Made by a program: the position numbers and the translations under genes. A model generated the notes under the pieces. The model worked only from the letters and a program-made list of their open reading frames with translations, was not told the origin of the DNA and did no database searches. From NCBI RefSeq assembly GCF_002632615.1, contig NZ_NITZ01000014.1, forward strand, positions 79,779 through 143,778: DNA of 64,000 nt. Direction: 5' to 3'. Below are positions 40,677-52,200 of this stretch, piece after piece. Every line of letters starts with the position of its first letter. Within the stretch, counting starts at the first letter, position 1. Source of the stretch: Xenorhabdus miraniensis (GTDB lineage Bacteria > Pseudomonadota > Gammaproteobacteria > Enterobacterales > Enterobacteriaceae).

Positions 40677-41426
40677 TCAAAATGTATAAGTAATACCGGA
40701 CCAGATAATACCGGAGTATGAACGATTGATCATCGGACTATCTTTAATTTGATTGGGTAAGTATTCAACACGCCCTGCCATGAAGGCTGTCCAACTTTCA
40801 TTAAGAGAATAATAACCAGATAATTCAAAATAAGGGCTCCAGCTATCTCCTGGTGTGTATTCAGCTAACCCACTACGTACTGACTCTCTTTTTGTTATGC
40901 CATAGCTATAGCGGTTCTGTTTTTTACTATCCCAAATCACACCAATGCCAGGCTTCAATACCCAATCACCTTGCTCAATATTATATAAATAGGAAAAGTC
41001 AGCTCGGATCCCTTTACTCTCTCCTAACATATCAGCAGCAACAGAAGCACGCAGTGTTCCCCAGTCTTCATGATGCTGATAAGTAAAGCCACCCATCATC
41101 GTGTCACGACGGCGATCCAACTTTTTCATTTGTTCATTTTTACTATCTTTGGGATGAAAGGCTTGCGGAGAATAAAATACATCAACAGAAAGTTCGTCTT
41201 TGGGTTGATTCCAGAGGTAATAACCAGCAGTCAACGTATGAAAATAAAAGTTTTCACTTTCATAAGAAACCATAGGAACAGGCAGGAAATTATCCTGCGC
41301 TTTCGCGCCCTTGTAAGGTTTAGCCTCATACACTGCCGACAAACCAACAGACCATTCACCAGCATATGTCACAGAAGAAAATAAGCACAGACCAGCTACA
41401 GCAACAAATACCTTATTTTTATTCAT
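40677..41426 (-). CDS. mipA: MipA/OmpV-family outer-membrane protein
   Basis: A 249-residue outer-membrane beta-barrel protein with a signal peptide cleaved near SVTYA-GEWSVG and an aromatic C-terminus (WSGITYTF) typical of barrels. In E. coli, MipA scaffolds the murein synthase PBP1B and transglycosylase MltA; other members act in outer-membrane permeability. The gapA-yeaD-mipA neighbourhood is conserved (yeaE is absent). The ATG at 41426 has only a weak ribosome site. Confidence 0.9.
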   Translation of the reverse strand: MNKNKVFVAVAGLCLFSSVTYAGEWSVGLSAVYEAKPYKGAKAQDNFLPVPMVSYESENFYFHTLTAGYYLWNQPKDELSVDVFYSPQAFHPKDSKNEQMKKLDRRRDTMMGGFTYQHHEDWGTLRASVAADMLGESKGIRADFSYLYNIEQGDWVLKPGIGVIWDSKKQNRYSYGITKRESVRSGLAEYTPGDSWSPYFELSGYYSLNESWTAFMAGRVEYLPNQIKDSPMINRSYSGIIWSGITYTF

Positions 41427-41821
41427 ATTAAGTTATTTCCACTTTAATGAGTCTTTGTTAATTTAGTTTCCTGTAAAACAAATAGCTAAAAAACATTCGT
41501 ATTAAAAAAACAAACTCCAATATGCAGGGGCTGAAAAAGCTCCCACGGCATCTCAGTTTAACGATTAATCATACAGTATTAGATATATTTTGTACTGCCC
41601 GCCACTCTGAAAAAATCATATCAAATATTGTGATCAGCACAGTTACTCAAAAATAAGAACTACCCAACAAGACAATTTATTAGGCATAAAATAATTAGGC
41701 ATAGAATAATCCAGAGAAAGCAAAATCCTCTGGATTACTTCAGCGACATAAGACTATTCAAAATACTTTAACCGAACAACATGACTTCCTCAGAAGAGGG
41801 TATTCCGTTAAGAATAAGAAA
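41427..41821. other. Intergenic region between mipA and dadX
   Basis: About 395 bp with the mipA promoter and a perfect 10-bp hairpin TAATCCAGAG/CTCTGGATTA (41707-41716 with 41728-41737), probably the dadAX terminator although its minus-strand U-tract is poor. No gene seen. Confidence 0.5.
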
Positions 41822-42889
41822 TTAAGTAACAGTGACAGGGACTCTTTTCGCTAAAGCACACAGAAGTTCATATCCAATAGTGCCTGCCGACTCTGCAACT
41901 TCATCCACTGGTAGTTTTGTTCCCCACAATTCGACAGTACTGCCTATGTTTGCCTGTGGGCATGGAGTCAAATCAACGGTCATCATGTCCATTGATATAG
42001 CGCCCAATAATTGAGTACGGATACCATCAACCATGACAGGGGTTCCCGTTGGAGCATGTCTCGGATATCCATCCGCATAGCCACATGCTACTGTGCCTAC
42101 ACGCATGGGTTTCTGAGTTGTATAGCGGCTGCCGTAGCCAATTTTTTCTCCTTTGGGAAGCTCGTGGACCGCAATGATTTCACTTTGCAACGTCATAGTT
42201 GGTTTCAATCCAATATCCGCAATATCACACCACTTTCCGCTTGGGGATGCACCATAGAGAATAATGCCCGGACGAACCCAATCGCCATGTGTCTTCGGAT
42301 ACCACAAAACAGCGCCAGAATTCGCCAAACAATGAGGAAGTGAGTTCATTTGCAAGCGTTCAACAACCGCAAATTGCTCATTAACACCAACTCCATTATC
42401 AGAATTGGCAAAATGGGTCATTAAAGTCACTGAATTGACGTTTTTAATTCCTCTCGCTTTTGAAACTATCTGCGGAAACTCTTCTGGCGTGAATCCTAAC
42501 CGATTCATACCACTATTAAGTTTCAAATAGATATCAATGGGATTGTCCAACCTGGTTTTTTCTATCTCCTCAAGATGCCAATGACTATGTACTGCGGTTG
42601 TCAGACGGTACTCATTAATAATGTCTAAATCCGATGATTTGAAAAAACCTTCCAATAATAGGATTGGTCCCTGCCATCCTTGTTCTCTTAAATAAATAGC
42701 TTCATTCATGTCGAGCAGTGCAAACCCATCTGTCTGTATGAGTGATTGCCATATTCGGTCCAATCCATGCCCATACGCATTCGCTTTCACTACCGACCAG
42801 ACTTTACTGTTACCAACCCTTTGGCGAATAACCGATAAATTATGGTGGAATGCTTCGAGATGGATCGTTGCCAAAATAGGACGTGGCAT
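41822..42889 (-). CDS. dadX: Catabolic alanine racemase
   Basis: A PLP-dependent racemase of 355 residues. PLP-Lys35 is in VVKANAYGHG and the opposing catalytic tyrosine is near 252 (IGYGSRY). It converts L-alanine to D-alanine, which DadA oxidises. It lies 20 bp after dadA with GGAGT before its ATG, so the two form the dadAX catabolic operon, which is why I call it dadX rather than the biosynthetic alr. Confidence 0.95.
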   Translation of the reverse strand: MPRPILATIHLEAFHHNLSVIRQRVGNSKVWSVVKANAYGHGLDRIWQSLIQTDGFALLDMNEAIYLREQGWQGPILLLEGFFKSSDLDIINEYRLTTAVHSHWHLEEIEKTRLDNPIDIYLKLNSGMNRLGFTPEEFPQIVSKARGIKNVNSVTLMTHFANSDNGVGVNEQFAVVERLQMNSLPHCLANSGAVLWYPKTHGDWVRPGIILYGASPSGKWCDIADIGLKPTMTLQSEIIAVHELPKGEKIGYGSRYTTQKPMRVGTVACGYADGYPRHAPTGTPVMVDGIRTQLLGAISMDMMTVDLTPCPQANIGSTVELWGTKLPVDEVAESAGTIGYELLCALAKRVPVTVT

Positions 42890-42909
42890 AACGACTCCTT
42901 TTCTATGGT

Positions 42910-44211
42910 TTATGCAGTATGTAAATGAGGATTCATTGGAAACACTTTTATATTGAACCCATTGATATATCTAAATACAGAGAGATCATCTGCCGCAATA
43001 TCAGGTTTCTTGCCTGAAATTAAATCAGCCAATAACTTTCCTGAACCACAAGCCATTGTCCAGCCTAGTGTTCCATGCCCGGTATTTAAATATAGATTCG
43101 AATATTTGGTTGGGCCAACGATAGGCGTTCCATCTGGCGTCATCGGACGTAACCCCGTCCAGAATGAAGCTTCTTCAATCTTGCCACCATTGTGGTAAAG
43201 ATCTTGCACAACCATCTTCAATGTTTCACAGCGATTTTGAAGAACGTTCAAATTAAAACCGACAACTTCTGCCATACCTCCGACGCGAATACGATCATCA
43301 AAACGGGTAATAGCAATTTTGTACGTTTCATCAAGCACAGTTGATACAGGTGCCCTTGATTCATCCATAATCGGCATCGTTAATGAATAGCCTTTCATTG
43401 GATAAACCGGAATTTTGACGAGATTTTTCAATATCTCTGTGGAATAAGAACCCATCGCGACCACATAATGATCAGCAGTCATGATGCCATCATCACATTG
43501 AATACCCGATACTTTATGCCCATCCACCAAAATCTGCTTAACGTGCTTATTAAAAATAAACTTCACACCAGCATCTTCTGCCATTTTTGCCAATCTCTTG
43601 GTAAAAATCTGGCAATCACCGGTTTCATCATTTGGTAATTGCAACCCGCCGGTCAGTTTATGGAAAGTATGGGCAAGAGCAGGTTCCACAGTTGCTAATT
43701 GTTCGGCAGTCAATAACCGATAAGGCACCCCTTCCTGCTCTAACACAGCAATATCATTGGCAGCATTATCAAATTGCTTAGTTGTTCTGAACAGTTGCAG
43801 CGTTCCACCCTGACGCCCTTCATACTGGATACCGGTATCAGCCCTTAATTGCTTAATACAGTCCCGGCTATATTCTGCCAAACGTACCATTCTGCTTTTA
43901 TTCATAGCGTAATGGCTTGCATCACAATTACGCAGCATTTCCCACATCCAGCGTAATTGAAACAATGAACCATCAGGACGAATAGCCAGAGGTGCATGTC
44001 GTTGAAATATCCACTTTATGGCTTTAAGTGGGATCCCAGGTGCTCCCCAAGGTGTCGCGTACCCTGGTGATATTTGACCAGCGTTACCGGCACTCGTCTC
44101 TTCAGCGGCACTATTCTGGCGATCAATTACAATAACTTCATGACCTTCCTGCGCAAGATACCACGCACTGGTTACGCCAATAACGCCACTGCCTAAAATA
44201 AGAACCTTCAT
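42910..44211 (-). CDS. dadA: D-amino acid dehydrogenase small subunit
   Basis: An FAD-dependent inner-membrane dehydrogenase that deaminates D-alanine to pyruvate, feeding electrons to quinone. The N-terminal dinucleotide-binding motif [14 protein letters not shown] is at residues 7-20, and the C-terminal [16 protein letters not shown] and [15 protein letters not shown] blocks are typical. It has 433 residues. GGAGT lies 7 bases before the ATG. First gene of dadAX; in E. coli it is controlled by Lrp and CRP, whose sites I could not assign in the AT-rich upstream DNA. Confidence 0.96.
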   Translation of the reverse strand: MKVLILGSGVIGVTSAWYLAQEGHEVIVIDRQNSAAEETSAGNAGQISPGYATPWGAPGIPLKAIKWIFQRHAPLAIRPDGSLFQLRWMWEMLRNCDASHYAMNKSRMVRLAEYSRDCIKQLRADTGIQYEGRQGGTLQLFRTTKQFDNAANDIAVLEQEGVPYRLLTAEQLATVEPALAHTFHKLTGGLQLPNDETGDCQIFTKRLAKMAEDAGVKFIFNKHVKQILVDGHKVSGIQCDDGIMTADHYVVAMGSYSTEILKNLVKIPVYPMKGYSLTMPIMDESRAPVSTVLDETYKIAITRFDDRIRVGGMAEVVGFNLNVLQNRCETLKMVVQDLYHNGGKIEEASFWTGLRPMTPDGTPIVGPTKYSNLYLNTGHGTLGWTMACGSGKLLADLISGKKPDIAADDLSVFRYINGFNIKVFPMNPHLHTA

Positions 44212-44774
44212 TTTGTACTCCGTTGGTGAATCATCCTCACAAGCATAATATGCTAAAGATAAAAATCCAATACAGAATAATAGGCTGTAACATAATTAAT
44301 CAATTTTTAGGATTCAAGTCACAACTCCATTACAAACTCAAGATAAGGCATTTATTTAAAATAAATGCAGAAATTAATAAATTTTAAATTAAATCAATGA
44401 AATAAGATGGGATTAAATTCTGCCAACCCCCTTTGATTTTCATCTTTCAAAGTGATTTTTGCGGTAAAAAATAAACATTAAATTCACAACACGAATTTAC
44501 ATAAAAAACCAACAAAAATAGAAAATACAAAATAAAATTTCGATTAAATATTCATTGGGTAGAATAATAATTTAAAAAATTGAATTATACAGTTTGGATG
44601 AATTTTCAGCGTTAATTAAGGAGCCAAAAACATAAAGGAAGGATCACGGTCCCACTTAATTTGATTTATTCCACAATCAAATATGACGCCATTTTGGCAC
44701 ATCCATTGAATTTTGTTAAAAACAATGCTAAATTAAACAGTGAGTGAAGATTCGTATTTCAGAGGAGTAGGCAC
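44212..44774. other. Intergenic region between dadA and the toxin-antitoxin pair
   Basis: About 560 bp, very AT-rich from 44300 to 44600, with divergent promoters for dadA and the antitoxin. No credible gene. In E. coli ycgB lies between dadA and fadR; none is present here. Confidence 0.5.
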
Positions 44775-45068
44775 ATGGCCACATTAATCAATGAGAGAAT
44801 CACTACTAGGGTGAGCTCAGAAACCAAAGAGCTACTAGAAATAGCACTGTCATTATCAGGGTATGCAAGCCTGAATAGTTTTATTGCCAATGCAGCTATT
44901 GCGGAGGCAAAGCGATTGATTGAACAGAACATGCGTATTCGATTGTGTCAGGAGGATGCACTGGCATTTGTTAATGCATTGGAAAACGAAAAACCAATCA
45001 ATGAGCGTTTCCTTCGTGCTGCTCGTAGACATAAGGAAACAATAGATGCAGATAAAACCTCTAGATAA
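44775..45068 (+). CDS. TacA-type DUF1778 antitoxin
   Basis: A 97-residue DUF1778 protein. The N-terminal ribbon-helix-helix-like part (ERITTRVSSETKELLEIALSLSG) should bind DNA and autoregulate; the C-terminal tail (ALENEKPINERFLRAARRHKE) is the usual toxin-neutralising peptide. GAGGAG is well placed before the ATG. The stop overlaps the start of the GNAT gene by 23 bp, the standard TacA-TacT arrangement. Confidence 0.92.
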   Translation: MATLINERITTRVSSETKELLEIALSLSGYASLNSFIANAAIAEAKRLIEQNMRIRLCQEDALAFVNALENEKPINERFLRAARRHKETIDADKTSR

Positions 45069-45558
45069 AAACAAACATGATAGAAATAATTTTGATTGTG
45101 GTGAGCCTGAGCTAAACAATTACTTGAAAACCGTTTCAGGGCAGCATGATAAAAAAGCTCTATCAAGAACATTTGTCCTCACCAGTAGCCAGAATGAACA
45201 TCAAATAAAGGGATTCTATTCCTTGGCACTTTGCACTATAGAATTAGATGAACTACCAGAAAAAATAGCGAAAAAATACCCGTCAGCACTGCATTGTGCT
45301 CTTATTGGTCGATTAGCTGTAAGTAAGTCATTTCAACGCCAAGGATTTGGCGAAATTTTGCTGATAGATGCAATTCGCAAAGCCATAAAGTCATCAAAAA
45401 TCATCCCCACTCCGATGATTATTGTTGACGCTAAGAACGACATAGTAAAAAGGTTGTACATAAATATGGGGTTTGATGAGTTTCCTCGGGAAAAGGGCAA
45501 GCTGTTTATGACCATGGTCAACGCAATAAAAATGATAGAAATTGCAGATGGGGTTTGA
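45046..45558 (+). CDS. TacT-type GNAT acetyltransferase toxin
   Basis: A 170-residue GNAT-fold protein with the acetyl-CoA motif A RLAVSKSFQRQGFGEILL near 88-105 (Q-x-x-G-x-G pattern) and the C-terminal GFDEF loop. Related toxins TacT, AtaT and ItaT acetylate the amino group of charged tRNAs and halt translation. The family, the overlap with a DUF1778 antitoxin and the isolated position support the call; the target tRNA cannot be inferred. Confidence 0.92.
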   Translation: MQIKPLDKNKHDRNNFDCGEPELNNYLKTVSGQHDKKALSRTFVLTSSQNEHQIKGFYSLALCTIELDELPEKIAKKYPSALHCALIGRLAVSKSFQRQGFGEILLIDAIRKAIKSSKIIPTPMIIVDAKNDIVKRLYINMGFDEFPREKGKLFMTMVNAIKMIEIADGV

Positions 45559-45888
45559 TTTGCTAAAAATAAAAAGGTAAACGAGACCAGCCGTGTGCAA
45601 CAAGCGCATATTGATGGGAGGTACGGGCAATTTCTTTGCGAGCCAATACGATAATCGGTTCGTTAAGCTAGCTAAAGGCGATACGGTCATTATTGAGAAA
45701 ACGTCAAGCATCTATTGGCGGTTATCACAGCTACCGGGTTACTGTCTCGTCTTGAGCCAAGATAAGAGAAATGATGGGATAAAGGAACATCCCCAGAAAC
45801 ATAGAAAACTTTATAGAACATGACTATGTCACTGGGGAGAACAAGCGTCAACAACGCATCAAGTCAAAGAATAATATAAAAAGTATAA
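45559..45888 (+). repeat. Post-toxin region with palindromic repeat fragment
   Basis: A 14-bp imperfect inverted repeat (12 of 14 pairs) CCCCAGAAACATAG (45790-45803) with CTATGTCACTGGGG (45823-45836) is followed by a stretch ending CATCAAG...AGTATA. This looks like the right part of the Xenorhabdus/Photorhabdus intergenic repeat whose ends are TATACCC/GGGTATA. Before it, 45590-45780 has near-coding composition in one frame but no recognised protein; I do not call a gene. Confidence 0.45.
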
Positions 45889-46611
45889 TCAGCCGAAATG
45901 TGCTTCTGTTAATTCATTGATCATGGCACTTTGCATACCATGCCAGATAATCCCACTGTCTTTACCATAATTACGCACACAATCCATGATCTTGTCATAC
46001 GATTGTTCCTGACACAGTAAACCCAACTGTTGGTAGAAATTCATTGCCAGCTTACGTGCTTCAGGGCTGGAGAAATAATAACGACCAACACGGGTATATA
46101 ACCCTTTCAGCCCATTAATAATCAAACCATAGATCGGGTTGCCTGATGCAAAGGCCAAGCCACGGAAAATATTATAATCCACAGAACTGAAAGACTCGGC
46201 GGTATCTTCCACATTTTCTTTTTCTGCCAGAACTTCCAGTGATTTTTCAGGATTATGTCTGAACGCAGTACGAATAAAGATAGCGGCGATATTCGTTCTC
46301 ACCGCCAATAAATTGTCGATTAACTGGGGAACGCGATCATGATCAAGACGCGCCAAGGTTTCCAGAATATTAAGACCGGATGTTTCCCAGAAGTTATTGA
46401 CCTTTGTTGGTTTTCCATGCTGAATAGTCAACCAGCCATCACGGGCAAGGCGCTGCAACACTTCACGCAAAGTCGTACGGGTGACACCGATCAATTCAGA
46501 TAATTCACGTTCTGCTGGCAGTATGGAACCGGGTGGAAAGCGATTATTCCAAATACTTTCAATGATATACTCTTCCGCAAAACTCGCAGGACTTTGAGCC
46601 TTAATTACCAT
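45889..46611 (-). CDS. fadR: Fatty acid metabolism regulator FadR
   Basis: A GntR-family regulator of 240 residues. The N-terminal winged helix ([42 protein letters not shown]) is followed by the all-helical acyl-CoA-binding FadR_C domain. It represses fad genes and activates fabA/fabB, and is released by long-chain acyl-CoA. It is divergent from nhaB, as in E. coli. Confidence 0.97.
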   Translation of the reverse strand: MVIKAQSPASFAEEYIIESIWNNRFPPGSILPAERELSELIGVTRTTLREVLQRLARDGWLTIQHGKPTKVNNFWETSGLNILETLARLDHDRVPQLIDNLLAVRTNIAAIFIRTAFRHNPEKSLEVLAEKENVEDTAESFSSVDYNIFRGLAFASGNPIYGLIINGLKGLYTRVGRYYFSSPEARKLAMNFYQQLGLLCQEQSYDKIMDCVRNYGKDSGIIWHGMQSAMINELTEAHFG

Positions 46612-46875
46612 AATTTTAATTATTCCAAAGCAGTTTTCTTGGCTAATAATAGCTGTTGATCATACCAGAATGTGTTTGTCCGACATAGTTACCTGGTAAA
46701 TAAACCGTGAAAGAGTGAAAGGGCTCATAAAAAACTCAGTCATTCACGGATTAATTATGCGCTGATACCCTTAAATTGCTATCTTGTTGAGCGTACTATG
46801 GCTTAGTTTTGGATTGTCCAGATTTGGCTATTTAGACTTATTCCACGTATCTACTAAAGAGGAAAGTTAACAATA

Positions 46876-48420
46876 ATGGAAATCAGTATACGACGTGCAG
46901 TGGTGAAAAACTTTCTCGGCAATTCGCCGGATTGGTACAAATTGGCTATCATTGTTTTTCTTATCATCAATCCACTGGTTTATTTTTTTGTCAGCCCTTT
47001 TATTGCTGGCTGGATGCTCGTTGTTGAGTTTATCTTCACTCTGGCAATGGCATTGAAGTGCTATCCTTTGCAACCCGGCGGGTTACTTGCCATTGAAGCC
47101 GTCATCATCGGAATGACGTCGCCAAACCAGATAGGCCATGAAATCAGCAACAATCTGGAAGTCATTTTACTCTTGATTTTCATGGTTGCGGGTATTTATT
47201 TCATGAAACAGCTCTTGCTGTTTGTTTTTACGAAGCTGTTATTAAGCATCCGCTCCAAGAAAATGCTGGCACTGGCTTTCTGTCTGGCAAGTGCTTTTTT
47301 ATCTGCCTTTCTTGATGCCCTGACCGTCATTGCCGTTGTGATCAGTGTTTCAGTCGGGTTTTATGCCATCTACCATCAATTCCTTTCCCAAAATGGCAAT
47401 TCTGAACTCAATGACGATAAGTTCATTGATAACGAAGATAAAAAGCAGACACTGGAACAGTTTCGTGCCTTTCTGCGCAGCCTGATGATGCACGCGGGTA
47501 TTGGTACTGCTCTGGGTGGCGTAATGACCATGGTAGGTGAGCCACAAAACCTGATTATTGCCAAGCATGTTGGCTGGGATTTTGTCACCTTCTTTATTCG
47601 TATGTCGCCAGTCACTATTCCTGTATTTGTTTGCGGTTTGCTGGTCTGTGTGCTGGTTGAACACTTTAAACTGTTTGGTTACGGCGCTGAATTACCGGAA
47701 CGTGTTCGTTCAGTGTTAGAAGACTATGACCAGAAAGCCAGTGAAAAACGTACCCGTCAGGAAAAAGCCCAGCTTGCTGTGCAGGCGTTAATTGGTATTT
47801 GGCTGATTGTGGCACTGGCTTTCCATTTAGCCGAAGTGGGCTTGATTGGCCTGTCAGTGATTATTCTCACCACGGCATTTTGCGGTATTACTGAAGAACA
47901 CGCCTTGGGTAAAGCATTCGAAGAAGCCCTGCCGTTTACTGCATTGCTAACGGTATTCTTCTCTGTGGTTGCCGTGATTGTTGACCAACAACTGTTTACG
48001 CCATTCATTCAATTTGTCCTACAGTCTTCGCCGGCTTCACAGCTTTCCTTATTCTATCTGTTCAACGGCTTGCTTTCTGCTGTTTCTGATAATGTCTTCG
48101 TTGGTACGGTGTATATTAGTGAAGCTCTGACCGCCCTGAAAAACGGTCTGATTTCACAACAACAATATGAATATTTGGCGGTAGCCATCAATACAGGAAC
48201 CAACTTGCCTTCTGTCGCAACACCCAATGGGCAGGCGGCTTTCCTGTTCTTACTGACTTCTGCTCTGTCTCCGTTGATTCGCCTCTCTTATGGCCGCATG
48301 GTGATGATGGCACTGCCTTATACTATTGTGATGACATTAGTCGGGTTTCTGAGCGTTGAGTTTTGGTTGGTTCCTGCCACTGAATATCTCACCAAACTGG
48401 GTTTGGTTGCTCCGTTATAA
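46876..48420 (+). CDS. nhaB: Na+/H+ antiporter NhaB
   Basis: An inner-membrane sodium/proton antiporter of 514 residues with about twelve hydrophobic helices. [25 protein letters not shown] at the start and [20 protein letters not shown] near 435 are highly conserved. The fadR-nhaB-dsbB order matches E. coli. It exports sodium at neutral to alkaline pH. A strong terminator follows. Confidence 0.97.
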   Translation: MEISIRRAVVKNFLGNSPDWYKLAIIVFLIINPLVYFFVSPFIAGWMLVVEFIFTLAMALKCYPLQPGGLLAIEAVIIGMTSPNQIGHEISNNLEVILLLIFMVAGIYFMKQLLLFVFTKLLLSIRSKKMLALAFCLASAFLSAFLDALTVIAVVISVSVGFYAIYHQFLSQNGNSELNDDKFIDNEDKKQTLEQFRAFLRSLMMHAGIGTALGGVMTMVGEPQNLIIAKHVGWDFVTFFIRMSPVTIPVFVCGLLVCVLVEHFKLFGYGAELPERVRSVLEDYDQKASEKRTRQEKAQLAVQALIGIWLIVALAFHLAEVGLIGLSVIILTTAFCGITEEHALGKAFEEALPFTALLTVFFSVVAVIVDQQLFTPFIQFVLQSSPASQLSLFYLFNGLLSAVSDNVFVGTVYISEALTALKNGLISQQQYEYLAVAINTGTNLPSVATPNGQAAFLFLLTSALSPLIRLSYGRMVMMALPYTIVMTLVGFLSVEFWLVPATEYLTKLGLVAPL

Positions 48421-48449
48421 CTGTTAACAGAATTAACTGTTGTATCCTG

Positions 48450-48487
48450 CCGGATAGTGTGGCTTTACACACTATCCGGTTTTTTGT
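48450..48487 (+). terminator. Intrinsic terminator after nhaB
   Basis: A perfect 12-bp stem CCGGATAGTGTG/CACACTATCCGG (48450-48461 with 48468-48479), loop GCTTTA, then TTTTTTTG. Confidence 0.93.
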
Positions 48488-48592
48488 TAATGCTCTTCCT
48501 GAAAAAATAGCGCAGTTAACTTTAATTTTATTTTTTTATGACGGATGAAACGGCACAATAAGCCAATTAATTCATACATGGGGAAAACAACA

Positions 48593-49117
48593 ATGTTCCA
48601 ATTTTTAAAACAGTGTTCCCAAGGGCGAGGTGCATGGTTATTAATGGCGCTGACAGCTCTTATCTTAGAAGCCACCGCACTCTATTTTCAGCATGTTATG
48701 CAGTTACAGCCCTGTGTTATGTGTATTTATGAGCGTGTTGCCCTGTTTGGTATTTTAGGCGCTGCATTGCTTGGTGCCATTGCCCCTAAAACCCCTTTGC
48801 GCTGGCTGGCGATCCTGCTATGGATTTACAGCGCATGGCAAGGACTGCAACTGGCATGGGATCACACCATGATGCAGTTATACCCTTCTCCCTTTAATAC
48901 CTGCGATTTCTTTGTCAGTTTCCCATCCTGGTTACCGCTGCATGAGTGGCTGCCTTCAGTGTTTCAGGCCTATGGGGATTGCTCGGTGAAACAGTGGGAA
49001 TTTTTAACATTGGATATGCCGCAATGGTTGATTGGCATTTTTGCGGCTTATTTGGTGGTAGGCGTACTGGTGCTGGTCAGTCAGGTTTTTCAGGTTCGTA
49101 ATAGAAATAGGTTCTGA
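48593..49117 (+). CDS. dsbB: Disulfide bond formation protein B
   Basis: A four-helix inner-membrane quinone reductase that reoxidises periplasmic DsbA. The first periplasmic loop has CVMC (E. coli Cys41/Cys44 pair) and the second has Cys in NTCDFF and YGDCS (Cys104/Cys130 pair). It has 174 residues from the ATG at 48593, collinear with E. coli (176); an upstream frame extension of 16 codons is rejected because GGGG precedes this ATG and homology begins [14 protein letters not shown]. Confidence 0.96.
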   Translation: MFQFLKQCSQGRGAWLLMALTALILEATALYFQHVMQLQPCVMCIYERVALFGILGAALLGAIAPKTPLRWLAILLWIYSAWQGLQLAWDHTMMQLYPSPFNTCDFFVSFPSWLPLHEWLPSVFQAYGDCSVKQWEFLTLDMPQWLIGIFAAYLVVGVLVLVSQVFQVRNRNRF

Positions 49118-49227
49118 GAATAAAAACTGCCCCTTGTTGTTGGAGATGATAACTTGGGACAGTTTGGTTTCGGTGATTTTATCTGACCATTAGAGCCTGT
49201 AAATTAAATTTAATGGCTTTGATATTC

Positions 49228-52200
49228 TCACTTGTTACGGCATGCTACAGGATTATCCAGATAACCATAGGTAAGAGATCCATCCCCAAGATTGACTTTC
49301 TTTCGGTATCCTGGGTGTTCACCTGAAGTAAATTTATCGTATGCATAGTAACTCCAATTTTTAAGCCATCCATATTTTTTGTATATTATATTCTCTGCTC
49401 CTGCATTATATTGGTTAGCTAATGTCTGATACTCGGAAGCGTATGGCGTCCGTAGACCTCGATCAGAGCAAAATTTGATAACATTATCAGTAGCAACAGT
49501 TGTCCATTCCTCGTTATTGATGAGACCATGATCACTAGGAGTATCCCCGGCTAGTTCCGCTTTTAATGTAGGTCGATTAAAAGTCATCCCACCCGCAGAT
49601 ATAGTGTTAAACATATGCCCCCAATAATTAGCCACAGACACATCAGGGCTGGTAATCACAGTAAAGGTAACATTTTTTGTCTGCTCAGTAAGCGCACCAC
49701 TAGCACCTTCAGCAGTCACTTTCAATGTCGTTTTCACTCCTTTCCCATTAGGGTCAGTTACCTTGATAATGAAGTCACCATTCTCATCCGTATGACCGCT
49801 GTAAGTCTTCGTATTACCACTCAGCACGCCGCCTTTGTCATATAAAATACCTTTTTCAATATCCAGTTTTACGGTAGGTGTTTCATTACCATTTTGACGG
49901 TTGGTCGCTGTCATTTTAATGGTCACCGGTACACCACCAATCGGTTTTTTATCCTTTTGGGTTTTGATCGTTAACTCAATCGACTCAGCTATATTATCAA
50001 CCAGATCGATTTTGGCTTTGGCGGTGGTTTTATCCGCATCTACGCTAAAATCATCTGCGATACCTTTTACCGTGCCATCCTGATTACCCCCTGTGACATT
50101 ACCTTTCTTGGCTTCCTGCTCAGAATCTGTCGCCACTGTCTTACCCAACATCATTTTATCACCATCTGACTTCAGCGGACTGCGGGGAACCATGGCGAGC
50201 TGGATAATCCGGCCACTGTCTTTTGCTTCCAGAATATAGGGTGGCACTGTTTCAGAAATTGTGATGTGGTGGTCAGGATCATTAACTAAGTCGTTGATCC
50301 TTTTCTCTGGTGATGTCGGAGCATTCGGATCATCAATATCGGAATATTTAATACCCCAGAGATACACTGAGTTATCCACATCATCTTTATCATTTTTCTT
50401 AAAGATGTACGAACCGGTCAGGGACTGCCCTACTTCCAGTGTGCCGTTAATCGTTAATCCTTCAATGATGGGCCCTCTGTTTGGATCAATGATTGCCCCG
50501 TCATCGGTTCCTCCGATAAGGGTATGGTCTTGTCCCGTATTTATCACTGCATCAGTCCCGATTTCCTTGAGACCGTTTTTCGGTGTGATGGTAATTTCCA
50601 GCAGCCTGCCAGTATCCTCTTTACCCAGTGTGTAAGAGGGAATATCACCACTCAGGATTTTTTTGCCATCAACCGTGCCTTTGGCTTCAGGGTCCTGTAC
50701 CTCTTCTCTTGGCCCGCCGTTTTTATTCTCCGGCCTTAAACGCTTCCAGACATAGGTGGAATTATCTGTGACATCCCCGTTGTTGGGATTAAATTCATAT
50801 TTGGCCTTTAAGGTTTCATTCAGGTACAGCCTGCCCTCCAACAACAGTTTATCAATGGAGGGTTTTGCTGCCGGATCAAGGATAGTGCCCGGTTTTCCGC
50901 CCATGGAGGTCGTTTTATTCACGGCACTGTCAGTCATGCTGATATCCACCGTTTTAGGCTCACCCTGATCGCTGTTTCCATTAATGGGCTTAACGGTAAT
51001 CGCAAGGGTTTTCCCGGCATCATCCTGCGCTAATGTTTTACTTAAGGTACCGGTTTTATTTTGGGCATTTTTGCCGCTGTCCGGCACGGCCTGATAATCG
51101 GCTTCCGCCACTGTGGTGCCTTTTTCATGCCAGGCAAATTGGGAGAGATCAGTGGCATCCCCGCCGTTATCCTTAAAAGTGTATTGAGCCGTCAGAGGCT
51201 TATTGATTTCCAACTCCCCGCTCAACACAATCTGTTCGATGCCGGGTTTGGCTTTCGGATCAGCCACGCCGCCATTGCCATTGCTCCCGGTAATGCCTTG
51301 GTTAAATTTCGGATCATTCACATCGGCAGTCAGCGGTGCATTAGCCCGTAAATTCGCCTCATTCGCTGCCAGTATCGACACCTCCAGTACCTTGCCGATA
51401 TCGCTGCTTTCAATGGTGTATTTCACCTTGTCCTTATCAGCCGCACCGGTGGCAACCCGCCCTTCGCCGTTTTTCTGCACCAATTCTATCGGCTCTTTTA
51501 CCCCCGCCTCATCGGCTAACTTCATCACCCGTTTCGCTGTCGTGCCTTTTTCTCCCCAGACATAGAACGAGCGATCAGTGGTGTTGCCGCCTTTGGCCTC
51601 AAACTGATAGAGAGCATGCAGGACGCCGTTGACATGCAAAACCCCTTCCAGTTGCAGGCCACTGATGCCGGGGGCTTTGTTTTCATCAAACTCAATCACC
51701 GTCTCCTGCTTTCTGTCCGTACCGTCCACGGCCGTGGTCAGTGTCCAGTTACCGGTTTTCCGCCCAGCGGTCACGACAACTTCATAGACCCCGTCTGACA
51801 CCTCCTTGACGTCACTTATCTGTGGATCTTTACCTTCCCCCTGCAATTGCCCTGATGCAGAAACCCTGATGCTGTCTTTTGCCCCCGTGACCGGTTTGCC
51901 CTGTTTATCTTTCAGCACAACCCGTAAGGTTTTGGTGGAAACACCATCCGCTGCCAGTGCATTACTGCCGTCTGTCGGCTCAACGGTGGGGCTGTTGCTA
52001 TCCAATATATCCGCCAGAGTTTGCCCGAAGTTAATGGTGGCAGGGCGTTTCAGCCGCTTGCCGAACACCTCGGGGGTCAGCGTCCATTTGCCTTTTTTCG
52101 CGCCGGCGGTGACAGGCACTTCATACAGGCCACTGCCCGGCGGGACTTCTCTGGCTTTGCCGTAAGCCGGCAAGGTTTCACCTTTGCCATACAACTCATG

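Noticed and set aside
45593..45823. 76-codon plus-strand frame after the GNAT toxin
   Set aside because: It runs into the palindromic repeat and has no start signal or family; described only as unexplained DNA.
49118..49227. Terminator between dsbB and the adhesin
   Set aside because: An imperfect pairing (AACTGCCCCTTG with CTTGGGACAGTT, about 9 of 12) exists but has mismatches and a long loop; not strong enough to annotate.
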